From assembly GCF_014356525.2 (NCBI RefSeq), contig NC_052511.1, forward strand, positions 48,174,182 to 48,238,181: a stretch of 64,000 nucleotides of DNA, in the 5' to 3' direction. Each line of letters opens with the position of its first letter. Position 1 is the first letter of the stretch. Of the stretch, positions 14,501 through 28,673 are shown piece after piece. The notes below the pieces were generated by a model. It saw only the letters and a program-made list of their open reading frames with translations. It was not told where the DNA came from and ran no database searches. Origin of the DNA: Nilaparvata lugens (taxonomy: Eukaryota; Arthropoda; Insecta; Hemiptera; Delphacidae). A program made the position numbers and the translations under genes.

Positions 14501-17500
14501 GAGGTCAAGGACGTGTCAAAACAAGATCCACCTAAGTGAATATTAACCTGAGTTAAATTGTTATTGAGAAACTCGTAAAAGTTCAGTTCTAATAAAAGGA
14601 GTCCGGTTCAGACTTCTGTGACAGCTGTGTAGAGAACATAGAATATCTAGAATACAGATAGTATATTAATTGATAGAATACATTCAGTTCATTCTATGCT
14701 AGACTGTTTCTTCTATGGTTGAGAGTCCTATTAGATTAAAGACCATTTGGATCAAGTTATACTAGGATTGAGATAGTTTGGTTGACATTCTACTGGAGTA
14801 AAGATTAAATCATGAAAAGTGCAAGGGCTTGCGTCCTTCAAAATTCTTCATTTCTTTCAAGATTTTTTTAATTCTCCATTCCTACAAAAAGTATAATATC
14901 TCCTCAATGATCATGAGAGGAAAAATGTTACTTTGAGCTTCTAATCGTAGATAAGATTCTGTCCGAAATAACGTTATGATTAGACTGAGCTCACATTGAG
15001 TGGAGGTCATCATTTAAGGCTTTTTATCATGGGTTAAGCTAGAGTAATGTTCAATAGTTAAGTGTAATGGCAATAGTTCACTTATGGAAATATCACCTCA
15101 TAAAATGATATAGCTTGGTTCATCATTCAACATTTTCACTCACGGAAAGGATGCCTCAATTCATCTAAATTCTCGAATCTCAATGTTTATTGAGATCTTA
15201 CTGTTCATAAGAATATTTCCGACTTCAGATAATGTTGTTGGCGACATGAATATATTTATTGAAATAACGTCAACATTCAAATCAATCAGTATATAAATTC
15301 GAATTAAAGTTTATGAAATTGTTTGGCATTCTCAAGGAAAATAATTCATGCAGTCTTTTATTTCAGGAGGAGCACTAGTAAGAATGCTCTACCACATCAT
15401 GACACCTGACCTATTCCAGAAAGCTATCAGGGACTACCTTCAACAAAAGTGAGCATCATCTAGAAGTTAATATGAAGCATTATCTAGAATTTGATTGCAA
15501 TTTAATGATGATAAATTCAAATGGGAATGTTTCAATTGAAAAACTATGGAATGACATTCTCTGGATAACAATTCACCAAATGAAGCAGGATTTTATTCCT
15601 CCCCGTTTTTGTATTGGAGTTTCATACAGCTTCGAATTCCAGGAATTGGTGGGTATCCAGAATTGAGTACCGTATACAGAGTGAGAGAGCCAATACTCTC
15701 TTCATAGGTTTAGTCCAGTTCACAAAATCCGTTTGAAAGGGAACGCTCTCGTATGTGGAATATTGATTACGCCCTTTGATCTCATCTACTGAGTCATTAG
15801 CAGATTGTGTGATTTGGAGTGGAAACTACCAGGAGTCTCTGATTATGATCTTTTATCAGCTTAACATGTTGTCTCGTTTTCATTATTCAATTTCATGAAA
15901 GAATCTTTTGCTGATTTGTGTGAACTATCATCATTTCCAAAGCACTCTTACAAACATGAACTTCAGCGAATCAAAAAAATGATAGGATAAGTTCACCAGA
16001 TTGTTTGAAGTATTAGTTTGGTTGTATTGTGTTATCAGCTCTTATGTGACCTTCGTCAATCTATTATAATGAAAGATATTCCATTATTTCATTTCGCCTT
16101 AGAGTGACTAACCAATTTTTCATTATAATATTAATATATCATATAATTTTCATATACTAAATGGATGGATAATTAAAGTTTGAGACTCCCGATCACTTAT
16201 TGTATTTTTTATTCAGTATTATCTTTAATTCTGAATAAGATTAATATCTTTTGATGCTTACTTACTATAGAGTATCAAGTTCATTTTATTTTAAATATAA
16301 TTTAGTTTTATGATTTGAAGTTTTTTGAGATTTCCATTTTTCCCAATTTTCATTAACCCTATACCCTATTAATCAACCTTAGTTCATCTAATACCCCATA
16401 CTCCTTTTTAAATTCCTAAACTCCCAGTTTCATGATTTTTTTTCCTTAGTTTATTTTGAAAGTTAGCATTCATTCTATTTAAGTATTTCATTATTTGTAG
16501 GCACCTGCTGTAAAATCTTTAAGGTTTAGCAGGACCAATTTTGTAATGAATTTTACTGAATAAAATGATTGATTGAAGAAAAGAATTGGCTATACATGTA
16601 CGGGATCGGAAATACATGATTGGCACATCATCACTACATTATCACATATACATAAATGAACATATAATATATACATTATTTGTAATATATTCATACAACA
16701 GTAAATTAGAAGTTTCCAATTAATATTTCTCTATACCAAATATATAAAGTTATGTTGGCTAACATGTACCAATTCATATTCAATGTCTACCTTAACCTTT
16801 AAGCTTTAGTCAGCTTGAAAATGTGACTGTGTGGTCACGAAACCATGGTCCTGTACCAATTAAAACTGTGTGGAATTTGACAACATATGTGTGTTTTTAT
16901 TCCATTATGGAACGGTTCTACAATATTGACTGTGACTCTTTACTAAATTAACTTGCAACTTATGATCAACCTGCAATTATACATGAAGATTCTGAATTCA
17001 CCGAGGAAAGATGAAGGCCTATTATTATTTTCATGATTCAATTGATTATAATCATCACAATGGATAAGATAAATTTATTCAATTTTCAATGAAATATCAA
17101 TAAAAGGCAAATCAAATAGTTTCCCTGTTATAAATTATTACATTTGTTAATACTTTCGAAATCAGCATTGGAATATGAAACTATATTCAATCTATATTTG
17201 TGCTTTCAAATAGAACCTTGCAAATAGGGATGTCAATCCCGGGACTGATTTCCAATCCCGGTATTTCGGGATTATCCAATATCAATCCCGGGATCCCGGG
17301 ATTGGCAAAAATCAGTTTCATGCATTTCCAACCAATTGTTCCTCCTCAATTACATGTTCAGTAGCAGTGTGTGGAGATGAAAAAGGGCTCATTATAGAGG
17401 GATAGGATATTATTAAAATGAAAAAATACTTAGGAATGTTAAAATTTAACATCCGATTTCTATAAATGTTTCCAAGATTAGGAGTAGCTTTTTTATTTGA

Positions 17501-20500
17501 TGTCCTACCTTCGATTAGGAAGATGACTCAGCAGAGTCTTTTTTATGTAGAACAAAAGCATTTCTATCCTACATCAGGACGAGATAGAGTTCAAACTTTT
17601 AACATTTCAAATACTGTAAATTGAATTAATATCACTTGAATTAATAACAGGATAGAATAATTTTGGTAAGACGCCATACTGACCAAAAAACACGAAAGCT
17701 GAACCATTACTCTACTAAATGAAATTTTGTAGAGCCAACTATATTTACTTCAACTAGATATTCTTCTTATGTTGGAGAAAGAGAAGAGAGTTCTGAGTGC
17801 ATTTCAAGGAAATGACATCAGACACTATTGCAAATATTTCACCGTCTAGACCAGTGAGTATAGAATGTAATTAATATAATCATTATTCTATGTAATGTAA
17901 TGGATATAATTAGATTCTATACTCACTAGTCTAGACTGGTAATAGTGGTGCTGTGTACAGAAACAAACCTAGAGACATAACAACCGATCAACTACGATTC
18001 CGCGAATAATAAAAACCGATAATGAGAATACTATTTAGCCATTACAGAGTACATATTATGTATTATGCAAGTGTAGGCTGTGCCTGTAAAATAAATTAGT
18101 CAAACACTTAGAACAATAAATTGACTATCCAAAACTCATATTCATCAAATGAATTCTATATTTAATTGTTTTTGGAAAGATACGATTCACAATTTCAGGT
18201 TTTCTAATCCCGAAAATCCCGGGATTCACGCTTAAGAATCCCGGGATTGTTAGGTCCATCAAATTTAGGTCCATCCATCATTGTTTTGATCCATCAAAAA
18301 TGGACCAGGATTCGTGATCCCGGGATTGACATCCCTACTTGCAAAGCACGGGTACCTTATCACCTGCTCGTACTGCATAAATTCATTCTCAATTCAACCG
18401 CAGCCTGATATCAGTTACAGACTCTGAGATAGTCTGAGTTCGGTGCAGAATGAGCTGAGTTAGAAGACAAAGACAAAGATATTCTTCATAGAAACATGAG
18501 GAATATTCCACTTTGTTTCAGGTGATTCTAATTGTATTTCTTCTGATCCAACAGCAGCCTGAAGTCTGTAACAGAAGTCGACCTGTGGGATAGTTTGAGT
18601 TCTGTTCAAAATTAGCTGGAGTTCATGACTTCTAGGCAAATTTATTCTAGAAATCTAAAGCTGCGTACACATATTCGCGCTTCCAACCAGCACGGAGCAC
18701 GCTCCTCCCTCGTACCGCCCTCGTACCACCATCGAACCACAGTCACACCGCCCACGCACCCATCATGAACGTTATGGAAGATGTTAGATCTTCTCGCGCT
18801 CCCCGGTCGAACCACTGTTGCTCGCCGGTCGATCATCAATCGCTCTGCTGGAGTGACGTTCGGTTGCGGAGCAGAGCGAAAGTCTGTACGCACCTTAAGA
18901 ATAAACCCAAATATAAATCACTTTGTTCCATGTGATTCTAATCTTATGTCTTCTAACTTTACAGTAGCCTGAAATCAGTAACAGAAGACGACCTGTGGGA
19001 CAGTTTGGGATCGGTTCAAAATGAGCTGGAACTAGATCTTCCGACTGACATAGCTGAGATCATGTACTTCTGGACCCACGAGGCTGGCTTCCCCCTGCTC
19101 ATGGTGGAACGTGATGAGGATGGATCTATCAATCTGACTCAGGTGACAAAATTAATCTGAATTTCATTTATCTCTTGGATTTGAATATGGATGTCCATGA
19201 ATTTGAAACAGAGATGCTTCAAGTACACTACTTTGGCCCATATGCCTCGTGATTTGAAACCGCATCTGTGTACTTTAAAATTGCAGTGGATTAGGATAGG
19301 AGAACAATGTTGACGATTCTCTGTTGACCTATCACGGATCACCTGGATTTGAATATGAATGTTCATGAATTTGATAAAAAAATGCTTCAAGTACACAACT
19401 CAAGCCTATATGCCTCGTGATCTAAAATCGTCTATGTACGTTAAAATTGCAGGGGATAAAGATAGCAGAACAATGTTGCCGATCCTCTGTCTTGTCAAGG
19501 CCATCTATAGACGGTAGCTGATACAAGTATAATTGATGTAATATCAACTGTTAATTCTCGTTTAAAACAATCAAATATATTTTATTAAGCAAGAAATTAT
19601 ATGTCTCAATAATTTCATAATGAATTTCCATAATTAAGATGTGATATTTTGTTAAATGTTATAATAGCAGTATTGAATTAGCAATTGTTGCTATCATTCA
19701 ACAAAGCGGATTGCGCTATCTCTTTCTCGCTTTGCTTTGTGGCCGGATCGTCTTTTAACAATGTAGAATTAGTAAATGATTAACAAAATTCTTCATATTA
19801 ATTATGAAAATTCATTATGAAATTATTGGAAAATATCATTTCTTGCTTAATAGGATATAATTAATTATTTTAAAGGAGAAGGAAAATTGATATTACATCA
19901 ATAAACCTGTTTCAGCTACCGTCTATGGACGGTATTGACAAGACAGTGGGTCGGGAACTTTGTTCTCATTGAATGAAAAGATATTGCCAAAAAATTGACA
20001 ATGGTGTAATAACCGAAACCGGTCTTTCTAAGTATCAATAAATCTATGGTTTTTGACATTTTCTTATTCTTTTCCATTCAATATGAATAATTACCACAAT
20101 ATCAACTTCTCAACTACACAAAAAAACGTTGTTCTCCTCTGCCATTATAACGTAGACATCACTATAAAATGATTTTAATCAGGTGCTGATTTTATAAGTT
20201 GAATCTCACCATAATCAGGTCTTCCTCTACTAACTCAATATTTGAATACTTAACTGTATACACTACATCAATAGGCCTACTATTGTTACTGTATGTATTC
20301 CACAAGATTACTGTACTGTTTCACTGCTTCAATACACTTAATCATTCAATTTTCAATAATTTTGTGTTCGTTTCAGAAACGTTTCCTGATGACCAACTCA
20401 TCGGGCGAGCAATCGGCTAAATCACCCCGCTGGTGGATTCCCCTCTCCTACACGACCAGCACCGAACTGGATTTCAACGACACGAGACCACGTGAATGGT

Positions 20501-23500
20501 TCAACGTGTCCAACCTTCCATCAGGTCGAGATCAACCTCGATGATGATGAGTGGATAATGTTCAATATTCAACTTGCAGGTGATTTTACCATGAGAGAAG
20601 AAAAAATAGTCTTTTTATGTTTTGTCTATGATGTTAGTCTCTGAAACAGAGATTATACAGTCTTGTTTTTTATTTCAGAGAGCATTCTGCACATTATTTA
20701 TTCTCGAATTTACATATCTCTGAAATTATACATTTTCCAGAATAATTTCCTGGAATATTAGTCCAGCCACTATATACATTGGTGCATGCAATTTATATTG
20801 TAGCTCTGATTTTTTAATTTATTATTTGGGCACATAAGAGAAGTCCAGAACCAATTTCTCCATGCAAAATTTCCTTGTGCTAGATACAGAGTGACCCAAA
20901 AACCTCGTATTTTCGGCTAATTCTCCAGTTTTCAGCTATTCCTGCCAAATCTCGGACAGAAACATTTGCACTAGCCATTTTTTAGATTAAAAAATTCTGA
21001 ATAAAATGAGATCATTCGGAACTCTTTATCTCCAATGAGTACTGAGTTATGATTTTTCAAAAATGAGTGAAATTTGAAGGAAAAATCAATTTTGATGAAT
21101 TTCAGTTTTTGATCAACAATATCTTCCGATTGTTAACATTTAGATGTATAATTCAAAATCCCCTCTGGGCGTATTTTTGTGCTCCACAATCTAAAATCAG
21201 GGAGAGCACTCTATCTCAAATAGATTTCCAGGTACACCTGACAACAATGCTCCTTGTATTGTGAAAAACACCTAATTTTCAGCTTCAACCATCATCACCA
21301 ACTACATTTTCCTCACATTGATATTTCGCACAATTAAAAATAATCAAATGAACTAAATAATGCTGAAGAAATTATAATATTTTTGATTGAAAAATATTAA
21401 TTTTGATTAGATGGAAAGATTATCACAGAACTGGATGAATATTATATAAATTCTGGAATAGAAATATATTCTATTCATTGTTTAAATTAACATAAATATT
21501 AATAAATTATGGAATACAAATTCAAACGTGAACTGATTTTGTTAACATTTAAAACAGTTGACATCAGGTACTTGTGGATGAGAATACTGCGTGAGGTCTA
21601 CTGTTCACAGAACTACTAGTTACCTGAGAAGCCTGAAAAAACATACTTTTAAACTGAGAAACCTGACAAAAACCTCTTCATTGCAGGTTTCTACCGTGTG
21701 AGCTACGACCCCCACACCTGGAACCTCCTCATCGACGACATGATCAGCTGTGAGTTCGCAGACATCCACCCTCTCAACAGAGCTCAGCTGTTGGATGATG
21801 CGTTCACACTGGCCAGTGCAGGGTACCTCAACTATACTACTGCACTCAACCTCAGCCAATACCTGGCGCATGAAACCGACATCATACCTTGGACCACTGC
21901 CTTCGATATTTTCAAAACTCTGGAAGCCAAGTTGATTGGCACACCTGCTAGGCCCTTGTTTAGGGTGAGTGGCCGAGTTTCAATAAATTTCCTAGACTGT
22001 TTCCTGACTATTTCTCACTTCTTTAGATCATATTTCTTACTTCTTTATTCTGTTTTTCTTCTTCTCTCATTATCTAGCTTAATTAAGTTATCTATCTCTT
22101 GATATTGTTATCATTGTAATTTTCCGGTTTTCATTCTACTTGTTGTTCTTCTTCCCATGATCCTTATCCTCCTGAACATGATCCTTATTTTGTGGTTGTT
22201 AATTTTGTATCTTCTCATTTTTTCTCCCACTTTTCCCAGTATTTTATCCCATGATCCTTATTTTGTGGTTGTTAATTTTGTATCTTCTCATTTTTTTCTC
22301 CCACTTTTCCCAGTCTTTTATCGTCTCCTTCTTATTTTTCTGTTCTTCTATCTTTAATATTCTCTCTCTCTCTCTTCTTGTTCTATAGTGAGGTCCACGT
22401 TATAATGACAGTATTTGATCAACTTTGGTTCTGCTATCCTTGTCTATCATTCGACAAAGCCGGTGGTACTACCGTTTTCTTGGTCCGAAGCGATGCCAAT
22501 TATGTTTTTGACAGTGTAGAAATATAATTAATTAATGAAAAGAATCGGCATCGCTATTCTTCTATCTTTATCCACTGCCATTATAACGTGGACCTCACTA
22601 TAGCTGTTATTTTTTCTGATCTCTTGCACTTTTTCTTGATCTTCTACTTCCTGGTTCTTGTTGTTGTTGCTTCTTCTCTTCTTTGTCTTCTCATTCTTCT
22701 ATTTTCTCCTTCCTCTTCTACTGTTTCCTCCAGCCACTCCTTTTCATCTCTATCTCCCTCTACTTACTTATTCTTCAATTCTTCTTCTCCTGTCTTCTTC
22801 TTATTATTATTCTTATCTTCTTCTTCTTTCACTACTTCTTCCTCTTATGCTTTCCATCCTCCTCTTCTCTAAATGTTGTTCTCTACATCTTCCACTTTGT
22901 TTCATATGATTTTAATTGTATTTTTTCTTCTTCTTTTTCTGTTCCTTCTTCTCATTTTACTTTTCCTTCTTCTCTTCTTCTTCTTCTTCTTCATCTCCTG
23001 ACTTCTTATTCTCCTCTTTTTTACTTTATGCTTCTCCTTTTTTTACTTCTTCTCCTTCTGAACCAGGAAAAAGATTTTTTCGCAAGAAAAAACTAACTAC
23101 AAATCAAATCACCATCAACCTATTTTCAGTTTTTCATAACTTCCACCTTGTACGTAGTGATACAAGAAAACATAATAGAACTAAATTTGTTCTCCGTTCC
23201 ATTTTCTACAACTTTTGTTCTATGGAGTTTTAGCGTGAAATCAACAATAACACCACAATTCACGAAAAACTAAATCAATGTACAGTTTAGTTACAACTGC
23301 TGCCGCTAGATGGGGCGAGCGCTCCCGTTTGCAGAGTTGCAGGTGACGTTTAGTTAGGATTTCTGCCGCCAGAATGTGCTGACGATCCTTCACTCATCCA
23401 TCAATCAGGCTCCAGAGCTGTCTAAGCTTTGGGCTCTGAGATTTCTGAAGTCTGTGAGAATAAAATTGTGTAGTTCGTGCGGTTTTTGGCTTGTAACTCC

Positions 23501-26500
23501 TCAACCGTGAATCTGAGGTGAATTTTATAGAGAAACAATTTTGAAGTAAATAAAATTATCTACAGAATGTTTTGTTTCAAATGTGTCGATTGTAATAATT
23601 GAAGGAGTTATGGCACTTTGAAAGTGAGACTTGATGAGAAAACTTTTTAATTATTGACTAATGTTTCAATCAACCTAATGGAATCATCTTTCTTTCTCCC
23701 TTTTTTCATCTTATTCTTCTTCCTTCTGTCCTTCGTCTTCTTCTTCTCCTTCTTCTTCATCATATCTTTCTCTTCCTCGTGCTCTCCTTCTTCTCATCCT
23801 CTTCCTCCTCCTCCTCCTCCTCCTCTTCTTCTTCTTCTTCTTCTTCTTCTTCTTCTTCATCTTCTTCTTCTCCATCTTCATCTTCTCTTCCTCTTCCTCT
23901 TGCTCCTCCTTCTTCTCCTTCTCATTATATTAATTATTAATGCAATATTGTATTCACCATCATTCTATATTTTTATTGATTCATTCATCCCATAATTCTA
24001 AAGGTGCGTACAGATTTACGCGCCGCGAACATGAGCAATTCACTTTTAATCAGCTGATGCCAAGCTTTTTATATCTGTATCTTACCGTTTCTGTAAAAAT
24101 ACAGATATAGTCAGCTGATTAAAAGTGAATTGCTCATGTTCGCGGCACGTATATCCGTACGCACCTTTAGATTCAAATCCACTAGTTTTTAACTTATTAA
24201 GTAGAGTTTCATATTTGAACATTACTTCGAGTTATAATTCCCATCATCTCTTTCTCTTCCTCTTGCTCCTCCTCATCCTCCTCCTCATTCTTCTTCTCCT
24301 CCTTCTCCTCCTTCTCCTCCTTCTCCTCCTTCTCCTCCTTCTCCTCCTTCTCCTCCTTCTCCTCCTTCTCCTCCTTCTCCTCCTTCTCCTCCTTCTCCTC
24401 CTTCTCCTTCTCCTCCTTCTCCTCCTCTCCTCCTTCTCCTCTTCCTCCTCCTTCTTCTTCATCTTCTTCTCTTTCTCCTTCTCCTTCTCCTTTTCCTTTT
24501 CCTTCTCTTCCTCCTCTTCCTTCTTCTTTCTCCTTTCTATTATTCTACTATTGTCTGGATTAATAAATTTTTCCCCATTTTATAATAATTTTATGAAATG
24601 GTTTGCAGCGCTACATCCAGATGCTGGTCTCCAACTGGTACTCGTCACTGAGCTTCGACGACGACGCGACACCAGAGTGTGACACCAGTCAGCTGACGCG
24701 GATGACAGTGGTGGCCCTCGCCTGTGGCTTCGGACACCACGGATGCGTCGACAGGGCTCTCAAACAGGTCTACCTGCTCATGTCCGAAGCTGAAACTCAG
24801 TGAGTTAATTGGTCAATTAATCATTAAAACAATATTTAAATCATGATTGTTATTATAGCCGAATTAGAACAGGCAATTCTAAAGTAGATCAGCCAATTAC
24901 ATTGATGAATAGTCATAGAAAGAAGCGCGGCTGCCAAGTTGACGTTCAGACTCAGTCGATGCAGTCAGTGCTTTCAGAGAGGAAACTATAGTCCATTTAT
25001 TTAAACAATATTTAAATCATTATTGTTATAGTAAAACTAAAACAGAAATTCAAAAGTAGATCGGCCAATTACATTGATGAATAGACATAGAAAGTAGTGC
25101 GGTTGCCAAGTTGACTTTCAGACTCAGTCGATGCAGTCAGTGCTTTCAGAGAGGAAACTATAGTCCATTCATTAAAACAATATAAAAACATGATTGTTAT
25201 AGTAAGATTAAAACAGGCAATTCAAAAGTAGATCAGCCAATTACACTGATGAATAGTCATAAAAAGAAGCGTGGTTGCCAAGTTGACGTTCAGACTCAGT
25301 CAATGCAGTCAGTGCTTTCAGAGAGGAAACTATATAGTCTATACAAAATTACCACTGTTGTCTTTTTTCTTTATGGCAACTTTTAATATGAAATAATAAA
25401 ATTATAAATCTCAGTACCCTGACCCATGTTGTGTTCAAAGGGTACTGAGATTCATATTTTTTTATCTATAAAATTACTTTTGACTTGGAGGGATGAACAG
25501 AGCAGAGAAATGGAGGGAGATCTGCCAATTACAGTGATGAATAGACTCATAGTAAGGAGAGCGGTTTGCCAAGTTGTCGATCAGACTCAGTCGATGCAGT
25601 ACTTTCAGAGAGGAAACTAGGTATGCATATCATGAGGTATTGACTACAGAACGCTTTCCGCTTAAGCACGGCAAAATCGCCGCCGCTGTATCTCTACTTT
25701 GCTCTGCATATTCCGCCAAGTCAATTGTAGCTTCAAATCAAGTAGAATAATTGATATGTTGTCCAACAAACAGGACTGTTGCAACGCACACGTCTGTCTG
25801 TCTTCATAATTATGTTTCCTCACGTCTGCATGCAGTCGTTTGACTTTTCGCAGTCTATTTGTGTGTTCTTGCCTTCAAGGTATTCGCCTTGAAGGGTAAA
25901 AACCTTTTTTTGAAAGTACCCTTATCTTAACATTAATATTATGTATCAACATGAAGAAAATATAACCTGAGAGGATATACCTTGTTATAGGGCGTTTATG
26001 TTCCGAATTTCACTGTTAACTGAAGCCGATAGTCCAAGTAGTTATTTTTCGTGAAGTTATGTGACGCTGGTAGTCATTGTGCCGTTCTTATGCCGATTCC
26101 TCACTGAATTTGCCCATGTTTGTCGAACATTTGTTTTCAGTGTGGACCCGGCTTGTAGGAGAGTGACAGCTGATTTACTGATACTTCCCAAATCGTATAC
26201 CACGCTAGTGTTCTCGCGCATCTCAAGTCTACTTATAAACAAAGATCTAAGCCAGCTGGTGACAGGACAATAACGCTGAAGACATACGAGGTCTGCTATC
26301 TCTCCATAGTGAATGATTTAATAGAATCAACAGTTGCCAACAGTTTGTAATTGGCTAATCACATTTTCTCGAATTTCGAGCTTATTTTCAATTTTAGGTG
26401 AAAATGCTGCAGGACATTAATTGTAGAGTTTTTCATGCTCAATCTGTTCCACTTGATATTTTTTGTTTAAATTGTATCTGGAGCCTGATAATTGAGAATC

Positions 26501-26813
26501 TAAAATTAAACTTTGCATAAATGGGGCGGAGCTCCTGAAATTTTTACATGTATCGGACTTATGACAGTTGATAGAGCTTATCAATGACTACTTTAGGTTT
26601 GAATTTAATCAAAATCGTTGTAGCCGTTTTTGAGAAAATCGCGAAAACCCCTGTTTTTGACAAAATTTTCCCCACTTTAGCCGCCATCTTGAATTGCATT
26701 TGATCGAAATGGTTCGTGTCGGATCCTTATATTGTAAGGACCTTAAGTTCCAAATTTCAAGTCATTCCGTTGGAGGGGAGATGAGATATCGTGTACACAG
26801 ACGCACATACACT

Positions 26814-26859
<46 letters not shown>

Positions 26860-28607
26860 GACCAATACCCAAAAACCACTTTTTTGGACTCAGGGGACCT
26901 TGAAACGTATAGAAATTTATGAATTGGGTACGTTAATTTTTTTTCGGAAAGCAATACCTTCCTTACCTATGGTAATAGGGCAAGGAAAGTAAAAATATAG
27001 AATTTATGGAAATACAGCAATAGACTGGCTTCTCCACACATCTGTGTAATCACTTGTCAGCTGATTTACGATGAATAATTCTATAGTCTGATTTTTACTC
27101 TAATATTGGCGTATGAAGGAGGCTCCTTTTTCCTTTTATATTATCCTTGAAATGCAAAATTTCCAAAAACCTTGTATATACGTCGACGCGCAATTAAAAA
27201 GGAACATACCTGTCAAATTTCATGAAAATCTATTACCGCGTTTCGCCGTAAATGCGCAACATATAAACATTTAAACATTAAGAGAAATGCCAAACTGTCG
27301 ACTTGAATCTTAGACCTCACTCCGCTCGGTCAATAAAGGAAGTAAATAGCTACTTATTTTATCTGTTTTACTACTGACCTTTTGGGGAAAAAAGATTCGA
27401 TACTGAGAATATTGAGAGAAGATTTAATGAGAAGATATGCCATGGTATAGGGCGTTTATGTTCCAAATTTCACTGTTAACTCAAGCCGATAGTCCTAGTG
27501 GTTATTTTTGGTGAAGCTATGTGACGCTGGTAGTCTCTCATACTTTGCTGTTCTTACACTCTCACCCCAAGAAAACAGTAAAGATAGACAGTATTTATAG
27601 TCTACAGTAACAGTAATCGGCTTGAGTTAACAAAAAATCGACTTGAAATTTTAAAAATAAACGACCATGGGATATCTTCTTATGCTATTTTCTCTATAGT
27701 ATTAATCTATGTGGATTTTGAATGTTTAGGATCCCGACAGACCTGGAGGACATCCTGTTGTGTACGGCTGTGAATGCCGGCCCAGAGGAGGTGTGGCAGT
27801 TCGTGAGGAAGCAGTACATGTCGACCACCAGTCGCAAGAAGAGGGAGTCCTACCTGGAAGCCATGGCCTGCTCTCAGGATCCCAGCAAAATCATGCAGTG
27901 AGTATTTTTATGGATGTTGACAAATCCAATAATTTATGTCAAAGTTTGAAATTATAGGTCGTCACATACGTGTAGCTTGAAATAAGTATTCGGAAGACCT
28001 TGCCAACGTATCTCCTAATGTCAATCAATATGTAAATTTCATACCAGTAAAGGTGCGTACAGACTGTCGCTCTGCTCCGCAACCGAACGTCACTCCAGCA
28101 GAGCGATTGATGATCGACCGGCGAGCAAGAGTGGATCGACCGGGGAACGCGAGAAGATCTAACATCTTCCGTAACGTTCATGATGGGTGCGACTGCAGAG
28201 CGGGGGCGGAGCGACTGCGGTACGATGGAGGAACGAGGGCGGTACTAGGGCGGAGCGTGCTCGGTGCGGGTTGGAAGCGCGTATATGTGTACGCAGCTTA
28301 ATCTGTCCCGTTCACATCAACGTAGCTTTCAACATTGGGAGATAAGACAGCTTCGTCTTCCGAAGACGTATTTCTATCATAGCCACCTCTAATACAAGGC
28401 CCCGTCCTACGATATTCGGCCAACGTCGCAGTGTAGGCCTAGAATCTAATACATGATTTGTGAAAAAGATCAGCTGTTATTTTTTCTTTCCTTGCCCTAT
28501 TACCATAGGTAAGGAAAGTATTGCTTTCCGAAAAAAATTAAGGTACCCCAATTTCTAAATTTCTATACGTTTCAAGGTCCCCTGAGTCCACAAAAGTGGT
28601 TTTTGGT

Positions 28608-28673
<66 letters not shown>

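Noticed and set aside
18642..18972. Short frames on both strands near 18.7 kb and 28.1 kb
   Set aside because: They lie within GC-rich MITEs and read the inverted-repeat sequence.
24125..24682. 185-codon Leu-rich plus-strand frame and the Arg-rich minus frame at 24244-24462
   Set aside because: Products of the CTT/CCT repeats; only the part from 24609 on is a genuine exon, and in another context.
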